Assembly: GCA_020634565.1 (NCBI GenBank)
Contig: JACKBN010000001.1
Location: 62,001-126,000 of the forward strand
Direction: 5' to 3'
From: Ardenticatenaceae bacterium
GTDB taxonomy: Bacteria > Chloroflexota > Anaerolineae > Promineifilales > Promineifilaceae
DNA length: 64,000 nt
Shown: in pieces, positions 48,501 through 56,569 of the stretch
Numbering within the stretch: position 1 is the first letter of the stretch
How the letters are laid out: each line of letters begins with the position of its first letter
Position numbers and translations under genes: made by a program
The notes under the pieces: model-generated
What the model was told of the DNA's origin: nothing
The model's input: only the letters and a program-made list of their open reading frames with translations
Databases searched by the model: none

Positions 48501-48565
48501 AGGCACTTCTTTTTGCGAGCCAAACAGTTGTTGATGCAGCTAATCGACCAAGTATGCAAGATTGA
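45539..48565 (+). CDS. HerA/FtsK-superfamily ATPase (DUF87-type) with C-terminal Cys cluster
   Basis: A 1008-residue NTPase. Residues 1-430 form a domain of unknown type. The ATPase core follows HGLVAGSTGSGKTNT (Walker A, K465) and HITLIEEAHRLM (Walker B, E697), with the sensor-like ESILIAEQIPTELVSG and the conserved VKIVHWLEE/RQAIVRG region. HerA-type ATPases pump or process DNA as hexamers, often with a nuclease; no NurA or nuclease gene is adjacent here. After the core, Cys/His residues (CAMC from C877, then GKCSYG, SQCDNHY) suggest a zinc site. GAGGAGGG directly precedes the tandem ATGs at 45539 and 45542; 45542 is equally likely. First gene of a plus-strand operon with SPFH-like and membrane proteins, so membrane-tethered action is plausible. 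Confidence 0.9.
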   Translation: MMSIPYIQVKGPDVCYGSTGDPDQASFGYHAFFVTYVPFIPSFLSDDFTRMITGEASRIKLIVNRQIRFLNDLSSCKTGASETFDLRFVSIPQIGQPFNTLRIFFIGKAFHEEETVARNRALVLWKKFQGFFPLEDPFNYPLQTITAIRDENGQEVCSQPEMMQLALRPLRFEATHKPKIVEIHKYEDYDPMLGNAAEANSERFVGYYPHPFRPTLDFSAMSRFLETFALQTQKCVVSICLRPTKLSLAEQQHINRMMQFYRQLLSGAEEAQNWLAFYRRERFNDLVQTFEPIINQRNHLFMIKIQIMGEESIPHDVVSALGSEIMNNSTREPRLWDEIQPENDEGAAIVGKNFDLMEYRPWKRPDTSFPLWRLSTLVTSYEAVGAFRLPVPPESGHMPGISVRDEPFVMPADLDTPQKSKIRNDIHVPLGKIIHRGTITETDYYISLSQLKRHGLVAGSTGSGKTNTCLHLLTEMWRKFGIPFLVIYPIDKPDYRLLKADPTVRDDLFLFTLGDDTTSPLRFNPFEVPPGILVRTHISLLMRAFTAAFSMWDPLPAVYRAALRKAYQEVGFADLRSAKGGDANTSAPLLSRFYELLVETAEQMTQEYGRDARGNIRQGSEIRIRDLLNNAGHVLNVQRGAPWNVLLNHPTVMEIGRVGSTEDSSLVMGFLLMSLTSYLASRYKHDENARQHITLIEEAHRLMSAKSSGQGEAMADPRSRASEDFANILAEVRGYNESILIAEQIPTELVSGAIGNTYVKIVHWLEEQRSFDLFSDIMSLNKQQREFARTLPTGQAIVRGANGRPMLIQVSNYLDQFQRPDDTPLVDDSDEAIRVFMEKQLKLHRLQIPLFEPITEVSNNLSEKKPSWMLQLPMQSCAMCVRLHESGKCSYGKDVRGELVMHSEELLSQCDNHYEAIVLAKDVKVIITNLDTLQVAMKDYLLKHKPTFTNYHQKGIVYCYLAHRANETFQQALGKDAEEKGKRKNAHQALLFASQTVVDAANRPSMQD

Positions 48566-48659
48566 TAGGAGTTAATGCATGGTTTTGCCAAGAAGCACGC
48601 TTTTATGTTGAGAGCATGCAGGTAGACAATGTTTAAATGAAGTGGGACATGAGGTGAAT

Positions 48660-49790
48660 ATGGATACTTATTCAGGAGAAAAAGGTAACGAAACGCCATC
48701 TTCAGACATTGATGAGAAAGTATTTGAACAAGATATCCCCAATGAATCATTGGATGATGTAGCTGACATTCAAGTAGAGTCTATTGAAGATTTTATCGAA
48801 GTAGAAGATATACCAGAAGAAAACTTAGAACTTGGGATAGAGGAGGCTGATTTTAGCGATGAATTGGCCGATATACCTGAAGAGTCTATAGAAGACGTAA
48901 TAGAAGAAGAGCTTCAATTGGAACCTCTTGAAGATGCAATTGAAGTAGAGGCTATGCCGGAAAAAGCGACTGTTATCCCTGAAGATAATACTGAAATCGA
49001 GACAGAAGAGACTGGTTTTTATGGTGAATTGGCCGATATTCCAGAAGAGTCAATAGAGATCACACTAGCGGAGTCAGAGCAGTTATATGAAAAGGCTGAA
49101 GCATCCGAAAGTGCTCACCAAAATCTAGAGACCGAATCCACCTACTTTGGTGCCGAAAGAGAGGTAACTAATTCACGTGGCACAAACGAACCCCTTGAAG
49201 TTAACGACACACCAGAGAAAATGCCAGAGATAATGCATGGTCGGAACAATCCACCTGGAACAGTTATTCAACCCAATGATAATCAGGGAGATAGTTCGAG
49301 TGATGTTTCGGATGATGTTGCAAACACCGACAGCGACCTGCCTGAACCAATATCTATCCACACTGATGATTCCCAAATTGAGTTAACGCTTACAGATAGT
49401 CCTAGTCCGCCTGAAATTGATTATGATAATCTTGAATACCGGATCAAAAGTCCCCATGAAGATTTTGAAGATTACTGGGCATTAAAACGGGCACAAGAAC
49501 AAGCAGAGGTCGGTAAACAAGCTCAAACAGCGGACAAACTTCCAGAAGCAATAGCTGCCACCATTAAGGCAAGACACCTTGCACAGGAAAACGAAAGTGA
49601 CCTTGAAGCTCAGACGCGAGAGTGGTTGCACTTGAAATACGGTTCTACCCCTTATACAACCGATGCATATCCAAAAGAAAATGAGATTGAAGAATCACTT
49701 GAAAATACGGATTCCAATGAAGAAATTGTTTCTAATGAAGATACAGAATCAGCTGAAGATATAAACGCACCCAAAGATAACAAGAACTGA
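48660..49790 (+). CDS. Highly acidic repeat protein, function unknown
   Basis: A 376-residue, Glu/Asp-rich, probably disordered protein. Imperfect repeats of about 25 residues are visible, built on 'E-L-A-D-I-P-E-E-S-I-E' (copies near residues 65-76 and 122-133) with variants such as VADIQVESIEDFIEVEDIPEE. The last 120 residues are more ordered: DYWALKRAQEQAEVGKQAQT followed by LPEAIAATIKARHLAQ look like helical-repeat (TPR-like) hairpins. The ATG at 48660 with GAGGTGA upstream is preferred to the GTG at 48642. It follows the HerA-type gene and precedes the SPFH-like pair. An acidic tail of this kind could mimic DNA or act as a scaffold; not shown. Confidence 0.75.
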   Translation: MDTYSGEKGNETPSSDIDEKVFEQDIPNESLDDVADIQVESIEDFIEVEDIPEENLELGIEEADFSDELADIPEESIEDVIEEELQLEPLEDAIEVEAMPEKATVIPEDNTEIETEETGFYGELADIPEESIEITLAESEQLYEKAEASESAHQNLETESTYFGAEREVTNSRGTNEPLEVNDTPEKMPEIMHGRNNPPGTVIQPNDNQGDSSSDVSDDVANTDSDLPEPISIHTDDSQIELTLTDSPSPPEIDYDNLEYRIKSPHEDFEDYWALKRAQEQAEVGKQAQTADKLPEAIAATIKARHLAQENESDLEAQTREWLHLKYGSTPYTTDAYPKENEIEESLENTDSNEEIVSNEDTESAEDINAPKDNKN

Positions 49791-49819
49791 CTTGGTAAAT
49801 TAAAGAGGCTAATTTTGCT

Positions 49820-51292
49820 ATGGATGAACCACTTTCCTTCAGGCGGATCATAGGAAGATTTGCATTTGTAATTCTGTTACTTTATGTGCTTGCTGCGCCT
49901 CAACTACGTTCCGATAATCCTGCGCCAGGCTTCGATGTTGTGGCAAGTTGGATGAATTCTCTTTCACTACTGGATTGGTTAGGCATCGTAATCGGATTTC
50001 TGTTTCTGACCGCTCTAGCTACTACGTTCAGCCAACTTCAATACCAGAATCAAGCTTTTGCAAATCAACAAGACACATTGCCAGCGGCAAACCTACCGAT
50101 AAGCGAAGCAGTCAAGTCAACAGCTGGTGGTAATGGTTTGACCTCGGCACCCTTTAAACCATATCTGGCCTTTTTTGATCTGATAGGATGGATACAAATT
50201 CAAGAACCGGATAAAGAGTGTCTTGTGGTGGATGCCAAACATGTGATCCGTAAAACAAGAATTTTTGCTACTCCAGAGCGGCTATTAGGAAAACCCATGA
50301 GTGCCCGTCGCGTCCTCCTATCGCCAGCACCCCTCAATGATGTGAGTGCAAAAGCGCTCACGGCAGACCACTTAGAGTTGACACTTGTGGTATCGGCAAA
50401 ATACCTTGTAGTCGATCCAGCCTATGTGGCTGGCTTGGAAGCACCGCTTTCTGAACTTGAGAATTTGCTAATTGGTGCCATCGCTGAATATATACGAGGC
50501 AAAAATTTGGAGGATATTGTTCGTGATGACGGCACACTCCGAGCGGAATTAAAGGAACGGCTAGAGAACTCGACAACAATTCGGGACAAATTTGACGTGA
50601 TAGAAGTTCTTAAGGCTTTACCTACGGGGGATGAGCGTATCATCGAGATCATCCGGCAAACACGAGCAGAAATCGAGCGGCGCACTCTTATTGAACAAGA
50701 GGGGCAAAATTTAGCAATTCAGGCCAAATATGATTTAGCTGTGGAGCGAGCACGTAAGGAACTAAAGGATGAATTCGAAGAACGTCAACATTTCCGAGAT
50801 CTTGAAATGGCTCAACTGGCCGGGAAACTCGATGTACAGAAAGAAGTCTTGCGCTCTATTGCTGCGATTGCTGCTTCCGGCATTAATCCAACGACAGCCA
50901 TTCAAGAGATACGGTCAATGATCTTAGAAGAAGGTCCCCAAACTGCTGATGCCTTACCTGATAATCTCATGGTCGAAGATGAGCTAATGGAACTGGAGCG
51001 GAAAAGCATAATTCAAATACAGGACACTTTAGGGATAAAGCATTATGAGCTTGCGCATAAGCCTGGGGAACCAGACAGATTAGACTCTGCGACAATAATT
51101 TTGGATGACTTTGAGGTGTTAATTGATTGTCCTGCCGGATATCCAGATGAGGTGCCTATTGTTCATCTTAAATTGGATGGCAAACAAGAAAAACCAGCAA
51201 TTATACCTTGGCGTGAAGGCAGTAATTTAGCGGATGCGGTTACAGCTGCAGTTATGCAAGCGCGTATTAGAGTAAGCAATGAAACGGAGTGA
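49820..51292 (+). CDS. Membrane SPFH-like protein with C-terminal E2/RWD-like domain
   Basis: A 490-residue protein. Two transmembrane segments at the N-terminus (FAFVILLLYVLAAP and WLGIVIGFLFLTALATT) precede an SPFH/band-7-like domain (about 100-290: RRVLLSPAPL, LTLVVSAKYLVVDPAYVAGLE, LENLLIGAIAEYIRGKNLEDIV, IRDKFDVIEVLKALPTGDE). A charged coiled coil follows (ERARKELKDEFEERQHFRDLEMAQL), like stomatins and flotillins. The last 95 residues, with ATIILDDFEVLIDCPAGYPDEVPIVHLKL, resemble the beta-meander and YP-x-x-P turn of RWD/ubiquitin-conjugating folds, without an HPN motif or catalytic Cys. Its neighbour is a paralogue without membrane segments. SPFH proteins form large membrane rings; that fits a membrane scaffold for the ATPase, by inference. 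Confidence 0.75.
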   Translation: MDEPLSFRRIIGRFAFVILLLYVLAAPQLRSDNPAPGFDVVASWMNSLSLLDWLGIVIGFLFLTALATTFSQLQYQNQAFANQQDTLPAANLPISEAVKSTAGGNGLTSAPFKPYLAFFDLIGWIQIQEPDKECLVVDAKHVIRKTRIFATPERLLGKPMSARRVLLSPAPLNDVSAKALTADHLELTLVVSAKYLVVDPAYVAGLEAPLSELENLLIGAIAEYIRGKNLEDIVRDDGTLRAELKERLENSTTIRDKFDVIEVLKALPTGDERIIEIIRQTRAEIERRTLIEQEGQNLAIQAKYDLAVERARKELKDEFEERQHFRDLEMAQLAGKLDVQKEVLRSIAAIAASGINPTTAIQEIRSMILEEGPQTADALPDNLMVEDELMELERKSIIQIQDTLGIKHYELAHKPGEPDRLDSATIILDDFEVLIDCPAGYPDEVPIVHLKLDGKQEKPAIIPWREGSNLADAVTAAVMQARIRVSNETE

Positions 51293-51297
51293 AAATT

Positions 51298-52515
51298 ATG
51301 ACCAATGATCAACAAATCACAACCATGTCCATTTTTGATGCAGTTCGTCAGCCTGGGGGAAACGGTCTGGCCTCCCCATCCTTTCAACCCGCACCTGATT
51401 TTCTTGGGGTATTCAGCTGGCAAAATGTCGAGACAAATGTTGAGGCCTTAATTTACGATGGCGAACACATGCCACACACCAAGTTTAAAGCTGATTTTTT
51501 CAGATTGATTGGTCGGCGTCGCTTTGTTCGGCGCGTTCTTCTCAAACCTGCACCATTAGAAGTAACCGCTGAAGCACTCACAGCGGATCAACGCCAATTA
51601 TCTATCGACGTGGCGATTAAGTTTAAGGTGAAAGATCCAGTTCATGTGGCTTCCCTTGAGAATCCAATCAATGAATTAACCAATGTAGCAGAAGGTATCA
51701 TCAGCGAGTATATCCGTACACGGCAATTAGTGGAATTGATGGCAGATAGCGGTCAAACGCGCAGTGAGTTGCTGAATAAATTGGTAAATTCGACCAGCAT
51801 CACCCAACATTACGATATTGTTGAGGTGCTAAAAGCTTTGCCATCAGGTGATGAAAGCCTGATCGAAATTGCGCGCGCTCAAGAACTTGCTCAGGCTGAA
51901 TCAAGCCTGTTAGATGCTCAGGGACAGAACAAAATGATCGAAGCAAGGTATAATGCGGAGATCACGAAAGGGGAAGCCAAAATTAAAGATGAATTCGATG
52001 AAAGAGTACATCAACGTCAAATGGAGCAAGCTACTTTGAAAGGCCAAATGGATTTAGCCAAGTCGGCTATAGAAACCTTGGGCCAAGTAGCAGCATCAGG
52101 CATCGATCCCACCCCACTTGCTAAAGACATCATTGCAAAGCTTGCTAATCCTGCGCGAAGAGACGACTCAGAAGGACAGCAATCCCAACCCCGAACCCGT
52201 GAGCCATCTAAAATAACTGAAGGGCAGCACATTCAGGTCCAACAAGAACGGGATATGCTGGAAAGCATTAAAGAGGGCGTTCAAATGCTTGCGTATGATA
52301 TCGTCACATCTGGAAGTAAGGTTATGGGAGCTGTGATCCAGATGCCCACTTATGAGATTGTGTTTACTTGCAATAATGAATATCCTGATTCGCCACCTCA
52401 AATTATGATCAGATTTCCAGATGGTCGTGAAACAAATATGGATGCTGCCTGGGTAAACGGCGTCACCACTTCGATGGCTCAATCTGTGCTAGTGATCGCC
52501 GCCCATGTAAAGTAA
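51298..52515 (+). CDS. Soluble SPFH-like paralogue with C-terminal E2/RWD-like domain
   Basis: A 405-residue paralogue of the gene before it; the start ATG at 51298 follows GGAG 8 bases upstream and lies 5 bp after the previous stop. Shared blocks: NGLASPSFQP / NGLTSAPFKP, VRRVLLKPAPL / ARRVLLSPAPL, EALTADQRQLSI / KALTADHLELTL, YDIVEVLKALPSGDE / FDVIEVLKALPTGDE, and KIKDEFDERVHQRQMEQATL / ELKDEFEERQHFRDLEMAQL. No membrane segment. The C-terminal 90 residues read TYEIVFTCNNEYPDSPPQIMI, very like the 'Y-x-I-x-F...Y-P-x-x-P-P' of E2/RWD folds. A conserved catalytic Cys is not visible. It probably forms a mixed oligomer with the membrane form. Confidence 0.75.
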   Translation: MTNDQQITTMSIFDAVRQPGGNGLASPSFQPAPDFLGVFSWQNVETNVEALIYDGEHMPHTKFKADFFRLIGRRRFVRRVLLKPAPLEVTAEALTADQRQLSIDVAIKFKVKDPVHVASLENPINELTNVAEGIISEYIRTRQLVELMADSGQTRSELLNKLVNSTSITQHYDIVEVLKALPSGDESLIEIARAQELAQAESSLLDAQGQNKMIEARYNAEITKGEAKIKDEFDERVHQRQMEQATLKGQMDLAKSAIETLGQVAASGIDPTPLAKDIIAKLANPARRDDSEGQQSQPRTREPSKITEGQHIQVQQERDMLESIKEGVQMLAYDIVTSGSKVMGAVIQMPTYEIVFTCNNEYPDSPPQIMIRFPDGRETNMDAAWVNGVTTSMAQSVLVIAAHVK

Positions 52516-52596
52516 TGTATGCTTGAGTAGTTTCCAGAATATTGTTGGATATTTTACAATGTTTTCTTGAGGCTAAATGAAATTAGGGAAATTGAC

Positions 52597-53586
52597 ATGC
52601 AAATGCTCCTAATCATAGTGCTCATCATCTTCTTCGTATTAGGTTGGAGGGGAACCTGGCGGCGCGTTATCATCATTTCATTGTTTAGTTACGCGGCTTT
52701 AATCATCGCGGCTCAGCATAATGCAACGATTAGCGGCACGGGGCTTATGCAATCAGTTGTTGGGGAGTCGGAAGCACTACGAAGGAGTGCGTTAGCTTTC
52801 GTAATAAGCTTAGTGATTGTTTTTATCGGACTACATGTGCTTTTCACGATTGTCTGGGGTGAAGATAGTCAATCAACATCTGAGGAGTCCGGATTGGTTC
52901 GCGCTGCAAAAGGGATTGTTACCGGTATCGTAGGCTGGGTGCTTGGGGCTATGTTACTGTCGAGCATTATTGTCTTTTTGACAGAGGGTTCAAGCTCATC
53001 ATCACCGGAGGAACCAGAAATATCTTCATCAACAAACATCATTAGAGAAACTTCTGAAATCGCGATCAAGCTAGTAGAACCTTGGGTACCAAGCTCCAGG
53101 TCTGTTCAAGTGTTCGATGTCTTAGGAGAGGATTTTGTACTAGAGTCATTTGCTCCTTTAGAGCAGATCAGAATTCTCCCAACTTCAGAGCCAACAGACA
53201 TTCCGCCTGATCCAACTGCCACCACACCATCACAGGAAGAAGAAAACCTTTTTCCGGCACAGAGGGAGACATATACTGTTGCTATTATTTATCCGGAGTC
53301 GGGTGCCTACATCAGTCGCGGGGAAGCAGAGCAAAAGTTCAGTTGGAATCTTGACGGACAGCTTGCCGAAAATCATTCCTTTGAAATTCGTTTCTATAAG
53401 GTTGACGGAACAGAACCTGTACAAAACTTTGGTTGGGTAAAAGAGAACAGCCAGCTTATTAATCTTAACCTCCTGAACAGTGGTGGGGACTACGAGTGGA
53501 ATATTGTCATTGTTCAGGGCACAGATGGTGTTTGGGAGGAAGATGTTTACAAAAGTCCTCACCGTACCTTAAAATGGGAGGGGTGA
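52597..53586 (+). CDS. CvpA-like membrane protein with exposed beta domain
   Basis: A 329-residue membrane protein. Four hydrophobic segments: MLLIIVLIIFFVLGW, VIIISLFSYAALIIAA, SALAFVISLVIVFIGLHVLF and GIVTGIVGWVLGAMLLSSIIVFL. The pattern, and the RAAKGIVTGIVGWVLGA segment before the fourth, resemble CvpA-type proteins. A Ser/Pro/Thr-rich linker (SSSSSPEEPE, PTDIPPDPTATTPSQEE) leads to a C-terminal beta-rich domain (YTVAIIYPESGAYISRG, then DYEWNIVIVQG), which looks immunoglobulin/fibronectin-like. ATG at 52597 with AGGGA upstream is preferred to the TTG at 52567. It is the fourth membrane-related gene of the HerA/SPFH operon. Confidence 0.78.
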   Translation: MQMLLIIVLIIFFVLGWRGTWRRVIIISLFSYAALIIAAQHNATISGTGLMQSVVGESEALRRSALAFVISLVIVFIGLHVLFTIVWGEDSQSTSEESGLVRAAKGIVTGIVGWVLGAMLLSSIIVFLTEGSSSSSPEEPEISSSTNIIRETSEIAIKLVEPWVPSSRSVQVFDVLGEDFVLESFAPLEQIRILPTSEPTDIPPDPTATTPSQEEENLFPAQRETYTVAIIYPESGAYISRGEAEQKFSWNLDGQLAENHSFEIRFYKVDGTEPVQNFGWVKENSQLINLNLLNSGGDYEWNIVIVQGTDGVWEEDVYKSPHRTLKWEG

Positions 53587-53795
53587 TCGTATTGTATTGG
53601 ACATCAACACGCTGTAGGATGCAAGAACTCCGCCTAAAAAGACTGGTTCTTTGGGATCTCATGGGGTTGACAGCAGATATGAGGGGCACCTTAACTTATT
53701 GATCAATTAATTTCCAGAGCATTACCGGATGTTACTATCAACCCAATATCAAAAAATAAAGTGTTTGCTCAATTACAATTACAAAAGGGGGATTT

Positions 53796-54407
53796 ATGAT
53801 TAAACCATCAAACGCATCTAATTTAATGCAAGCGTTTAACTTCACCCTTGAAGATTTGGAAGCAAACAAGAAAAACAATTTAACTAAACAACAAATTAAA
53901 AAAATCAACCTCTATCAAGTATCATATAATTGGATGCAGTTAGTGTACTGTTTCGTACTACTTGTAATTCTTCTTCTGATTTTTTTTCAAAAGACTGCTT
54001 ACACAGACCTAAATGCTAATCAGACGATATCATGGTTATTCGATAAAGGTATTTTTACAGGATGTTTATTTGCTATAGGTTGCTTGATTACCATAGTACT
54101 TGTAAATATTATTCAATCACGATTACAACGAAACCAGCAATCATACAAACTAAAAGAAGTCATAGGAAAGGTAAGTCTCACTTCGCTGACGATTCCCTCT
54201 CCGGATGGTTCTGCTACTTTTTCTGTAAACAAAATTAATATCCAAGGAACTACCTTTAATATCCCAGAAAATGCTATGTCCGAATTCACCAAAGGAAGCA
54301 TTTACAGAATCTTTTACGCAATTCCTGTTCAACCAGATAATTTTTTGATCCTGTCTATTGAAGAATTGCGGTATAAGTCAGATTATAGGAAAAGCTGTAA
54401 AAAATGA
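53796..54407 (+). CDS. Small two-helix membrane protein, function unknown
   Basis: A 203-residue protein with two hydrophobic segments (YCFVLLVILLLIFF and GCLFAIGCLITIVLVNII) in its first 110 residues and a C-terminal soluble domain, KVSLTSLTIPSPDGSATF through RIFYAIPVQPDNFLILSIEEL, perhaps a beta-barrel like that of other bacterial membrane-anchored modules. AAAGGGGG precedes the ATG. It is 210 bp from the CvpA-like gene and the last plus-strand gene before a convergent one. No family recognised. Confidence 0.65.
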   Translation: MIKPSNASNLMQAFNFTLEDLEANKKNNLTKQQIKKINLYQVSYNWMQLVYCFVLLVILLLIFFQKTAYTDLNANQTISWLFDKGIFTGCLFAIGCLITIVLVNIIQSRLQRNQQSYKLKEVIGKVSLTSLTIPSPDGSATFSVNKINIQGTTFNIPENAMSEFTKGSIYRIFYAIPVQPDNFLILSIEELRYKSDYRKSCKK

Positions 54408-54615
54408 TGCTTTTGGCAAAGTCTTTTGAGAAGGCTTTTGTTCAGGGAAAATTATAATCACCAAAAAACCCAACGAACGAGGTAACGGTGCGTAACCTGC
54501 AAAAATTCCAGCTGAATCGAAAAAGGTAAAGCAGAGTAGCAATTTGTCCATAAAAATGGGTTCACGTCAGGGTATTATTATGTGAATAAGTTGAGCAGGA
54601 CTATTTTGGTCATGC

Positions 54616-55014
54616 TTACTCAATGTCTTCAGCAACCTCTACCGAACTAGCCGGCCCATTTAAAGTGACCGTCAAATGATTCAAAACATCCCGTCCAACA
54701 ATCACTTCGTCATTTTGTGCACTCCCAACAACTTCAAGAAGCGTCTGGGCAAACGGACCTAGTTGTAGAGAAATTTGGTAAAGGTCAACCAACACTCTGC
54801 CACCAGCTGTGCCTCGCATCCACATTTTGCGGCTGCGACGGGCACGAATCTCTTGCAGGGAGGTGATCGGGATGATGGTGGCATCTGCACCAGAATCGAC
54901 GAGTGCTTTCAGGGATAATGAAGCAGTATCCATTGCCCGACCAATTTCAATATCTACAATCGGCATGGCCGGATTGTAAGCATTGTCATATTCGTATGTG
55001 TAGATTTTGGTCAT
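54616..55014 (-). CDS. Retropepsin-like aspartic protease
   Basis: A 132-residue protein with a single aspartic-protease fold. The active-site motif is VDSGADATIIP, with D40-S41-G42, and a Gly-Arg-Asp-V-L-N flap/dimer end (VIVGRDVLNHLTVTLNGP) as in retroviral-type proteases that act as homodimers. It overlaps by four bases the end of the preceding ribbon-helix-helix gene, so the two form a cassette. Substrate unknown; the partner protein or another cellular protein are options. Typical for cyanobacteria and Chloroflexota. Confidence 0.9.
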   Translation of the reverse strand: MTKIYTYEYDNAYNPAMPIVDIEIGRAMDTASLSLKALVDSGADATIIPITSLQEIRARRSRKMWMRGTAGGRVLVDLYQISLQLGPFAQTLLEVVGSAQNDEVIVGRDVLNHLTVTLNGPASSVEVAEDIE

Positions 55015-55409
55015 TCGGCTGCTTCTAGTCGGGGGGAACGAAAAACAAGGGTAGGCATTGGCTCGTCTTCAACCTTTGCCATCCAGACAAATTGATCTGG
55101 ATATTTAGCATCAATACGTTCATATAGAGCGCCATAATCTTCATCAACATCAATGAGTTGGCCGTTGAGCATGGCCACATGTTGACCCAAATATTTTTTC
55201 TTGAGCATAGGATGCATTTGGATAAAAGCTCGCATCTCTCGCTCCACGGCATCCTCTTCGCTATTGTTTGGAGATGATTTATCGGCGGGGAGGGCTTGCT
55301 CCAAAACATCGGCCAATACATCGTCTACGGGTTGATTACGAGCGCGGGCCAGATCGCTAACACGCCGGTATAGTTTCTGCGGAATAGATACGGTGATTTG
55401 TTCAATCAT
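55011..55409 (-). CDS. Ribbon-helix-helix / DUF5678-like protein
   Basis: A 132-residue protein. The N-terminal part (ITVSIPQKLYRRVSDLARARNQPVDDVLADVLEQAL) looks like a ribbon-helix-helix DNA-binding domain. The C-terminal part (LKKKYLGQHVAMLNGQLIDVDEDYGALYERIDAKYPDQFVWM) is a DUF5678-type domain. The last bases overlap the start of the aspartic-protease gene, so translation is coupled. The arrangement resembles a regulator-plus-effector cassette, though toxin-antitoxin function has not been shown to my knowledge. Confidence 0.85.
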   Translation of the reverse strand: MIEQITVSIPQKLYRRVSDLARARNQPVDDVLADVLEQALPADKSSPNNSEEDAVEREMRAFIQMHPMLKKKYLGQHVAMLNGQLIDVDEDYGALYERIDAKYPDQFVWMAKVEDEPMPTLVFRSPRLEAAE

Positions 55410-55441
55410 AGGTCAATCTCCATTAGTTCCATTGCAGCTTA

Positions 55442-56224
55442 TTATACTGTAAATGAATTCGAAATGGTTGAATCGACTACATTTTGCAGCAAATAGCGGA
55501 CAATTGCGAGATGATTCAAGCTTGCTGGCCAGATCGCACACCTGTGCCCAGAGGTGCCTCCAAGCCCGTCGCTCCCGTGCGCGTATAATGGGTCAACCTC
55601 ATAGTAGGTTGGCCCATTTGCTTTATGGTTAAGAACCAGATGATAATTTGACCGCAGCGTTAAGGCGGCAATCTTTTCATCTTGAACATAAGCGCGCTCG
55701 ACAATTAGACTCACTAACTCGTGACGGCTTTCTTCATCCCCTTCCAGCCTATCCCAATGTGCTTTGAAATTCTCCAGCATATCAGCGGCTTGCTCTAATT
55801 CATCATCTGGCACAGGCGTTAATTGCTCCATTTCCATCTGCAATTTAATTCGCTTTTCCATATATTCTTGTTCATCGGTAACGAAACCGTTATCCCATCG
55901 TTTATCCATCCGCTTGATAATTTCGCGGATTTCCTGAAGACGCTCCTCTAAATTTTGGTCACCTAACAATTCGCCCATTGCTTTTGCAACGCCTTTCCGC
56001 CAGTTTGCTGGTGGCTTCAGATTCATCAGAATCGTCACAATTTGTTGATCAAGCACTTCTACAGGAACACCTTTTTGCTCGCATTTATAACCAAGGTCAG
56101 AAGCACGGCAGCGATAATAGAGATGCTCCCCTCCACGCTGTGATTGGCCTCGCATTTTGCCATAGTATTTAAACGTTTTGCCGTCAGGTGGATTACTGCA
56201 ACAGCGATAGGGTAACCATCCCCT
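55442..56224 (-). pseudogene. Large serine recombinase C-terminal fragment, cut by IS3
   Basis: The 260 residues left of the IS3 end read LPYRCCSNPPDGKTFKYY, EHLYYRCRASDLGYKCEQKGVPVEVLDQQIVTIL and a coiled-coil (LEERLQEIREIIKRMDKRWDNG to LKLQMEMEQLTPVPDDELEQAADMLENFKAHW), then SLIVERAYVQDEKIAALTL. This is the zinc-ribbon, coiled-coil and C-terminal part of a large serine integrase/recombinase. Across the IS3 element the frame continues for about 25 more residues (KDPIFRGW join at the 4-bp duplication) and then meets a stop. So the catalytic N-terminal domain was already lost before, or separately from, the IS insertion. Confidence 0.8.
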
Positions 56225-56282
56225 AAAATAGGACCAGTCATAAGTGGAATTTTCCGGCACAATAGCCCAAGGAGAATTTCAC

Positions 56283-56549
56283 ATGAAACGAACACAGTTT
56301 TCTGAAAACCAGATCATCAAGATTCTTAAAGAGGCTGAAGCTGGTGTGCCGGTAACTGACCTATGTCGCACCTACGGCTTCAGCAAGAGCAGTTTTTACA
56401 AATGGAAAGCCAAATACGGCGGCATGGAAGCCTCAGATTTGCGGCGCTTGCGTGAGCTGCAAGTAGAAAATCGACGCCTCAAGCAAATGTATGCTGAGCT
56501 GAGTCTGGAGCATCAGGTGCTAAAGGATATCGTCGAAAAAAAGTTGTAA
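56283..56549 (+). CDS. IS3 (IS407-type) OrfA
   Basis: An 88-residue protein from ATG 56283 (AAGGAGA upstream). Helix-turn-helix KRTQFSENQIIKILKEAEAGVPVTDL and YGFSKSSFYKWKAKYGGM, then a leucine-zipper region RRLRELQVENRRLKQMYAELSLEHQVL. It binds the element ends. A run AAAAAAAG at 56536-56543 near the stop permits a -1 shift into orfB to make the full transposase. Confidence 0.93.
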   Translation: MKRTQFSENQIIKILKEAEAGVPVTDLCRTYGFSKSSFYKWKAKYGGMEASDLRRLRELQVENRRLKQMYAELSLEHQVLKDIVEKKL

Positions 56550-56569
56550 CGGTAGACGAGCGTCGTGAG

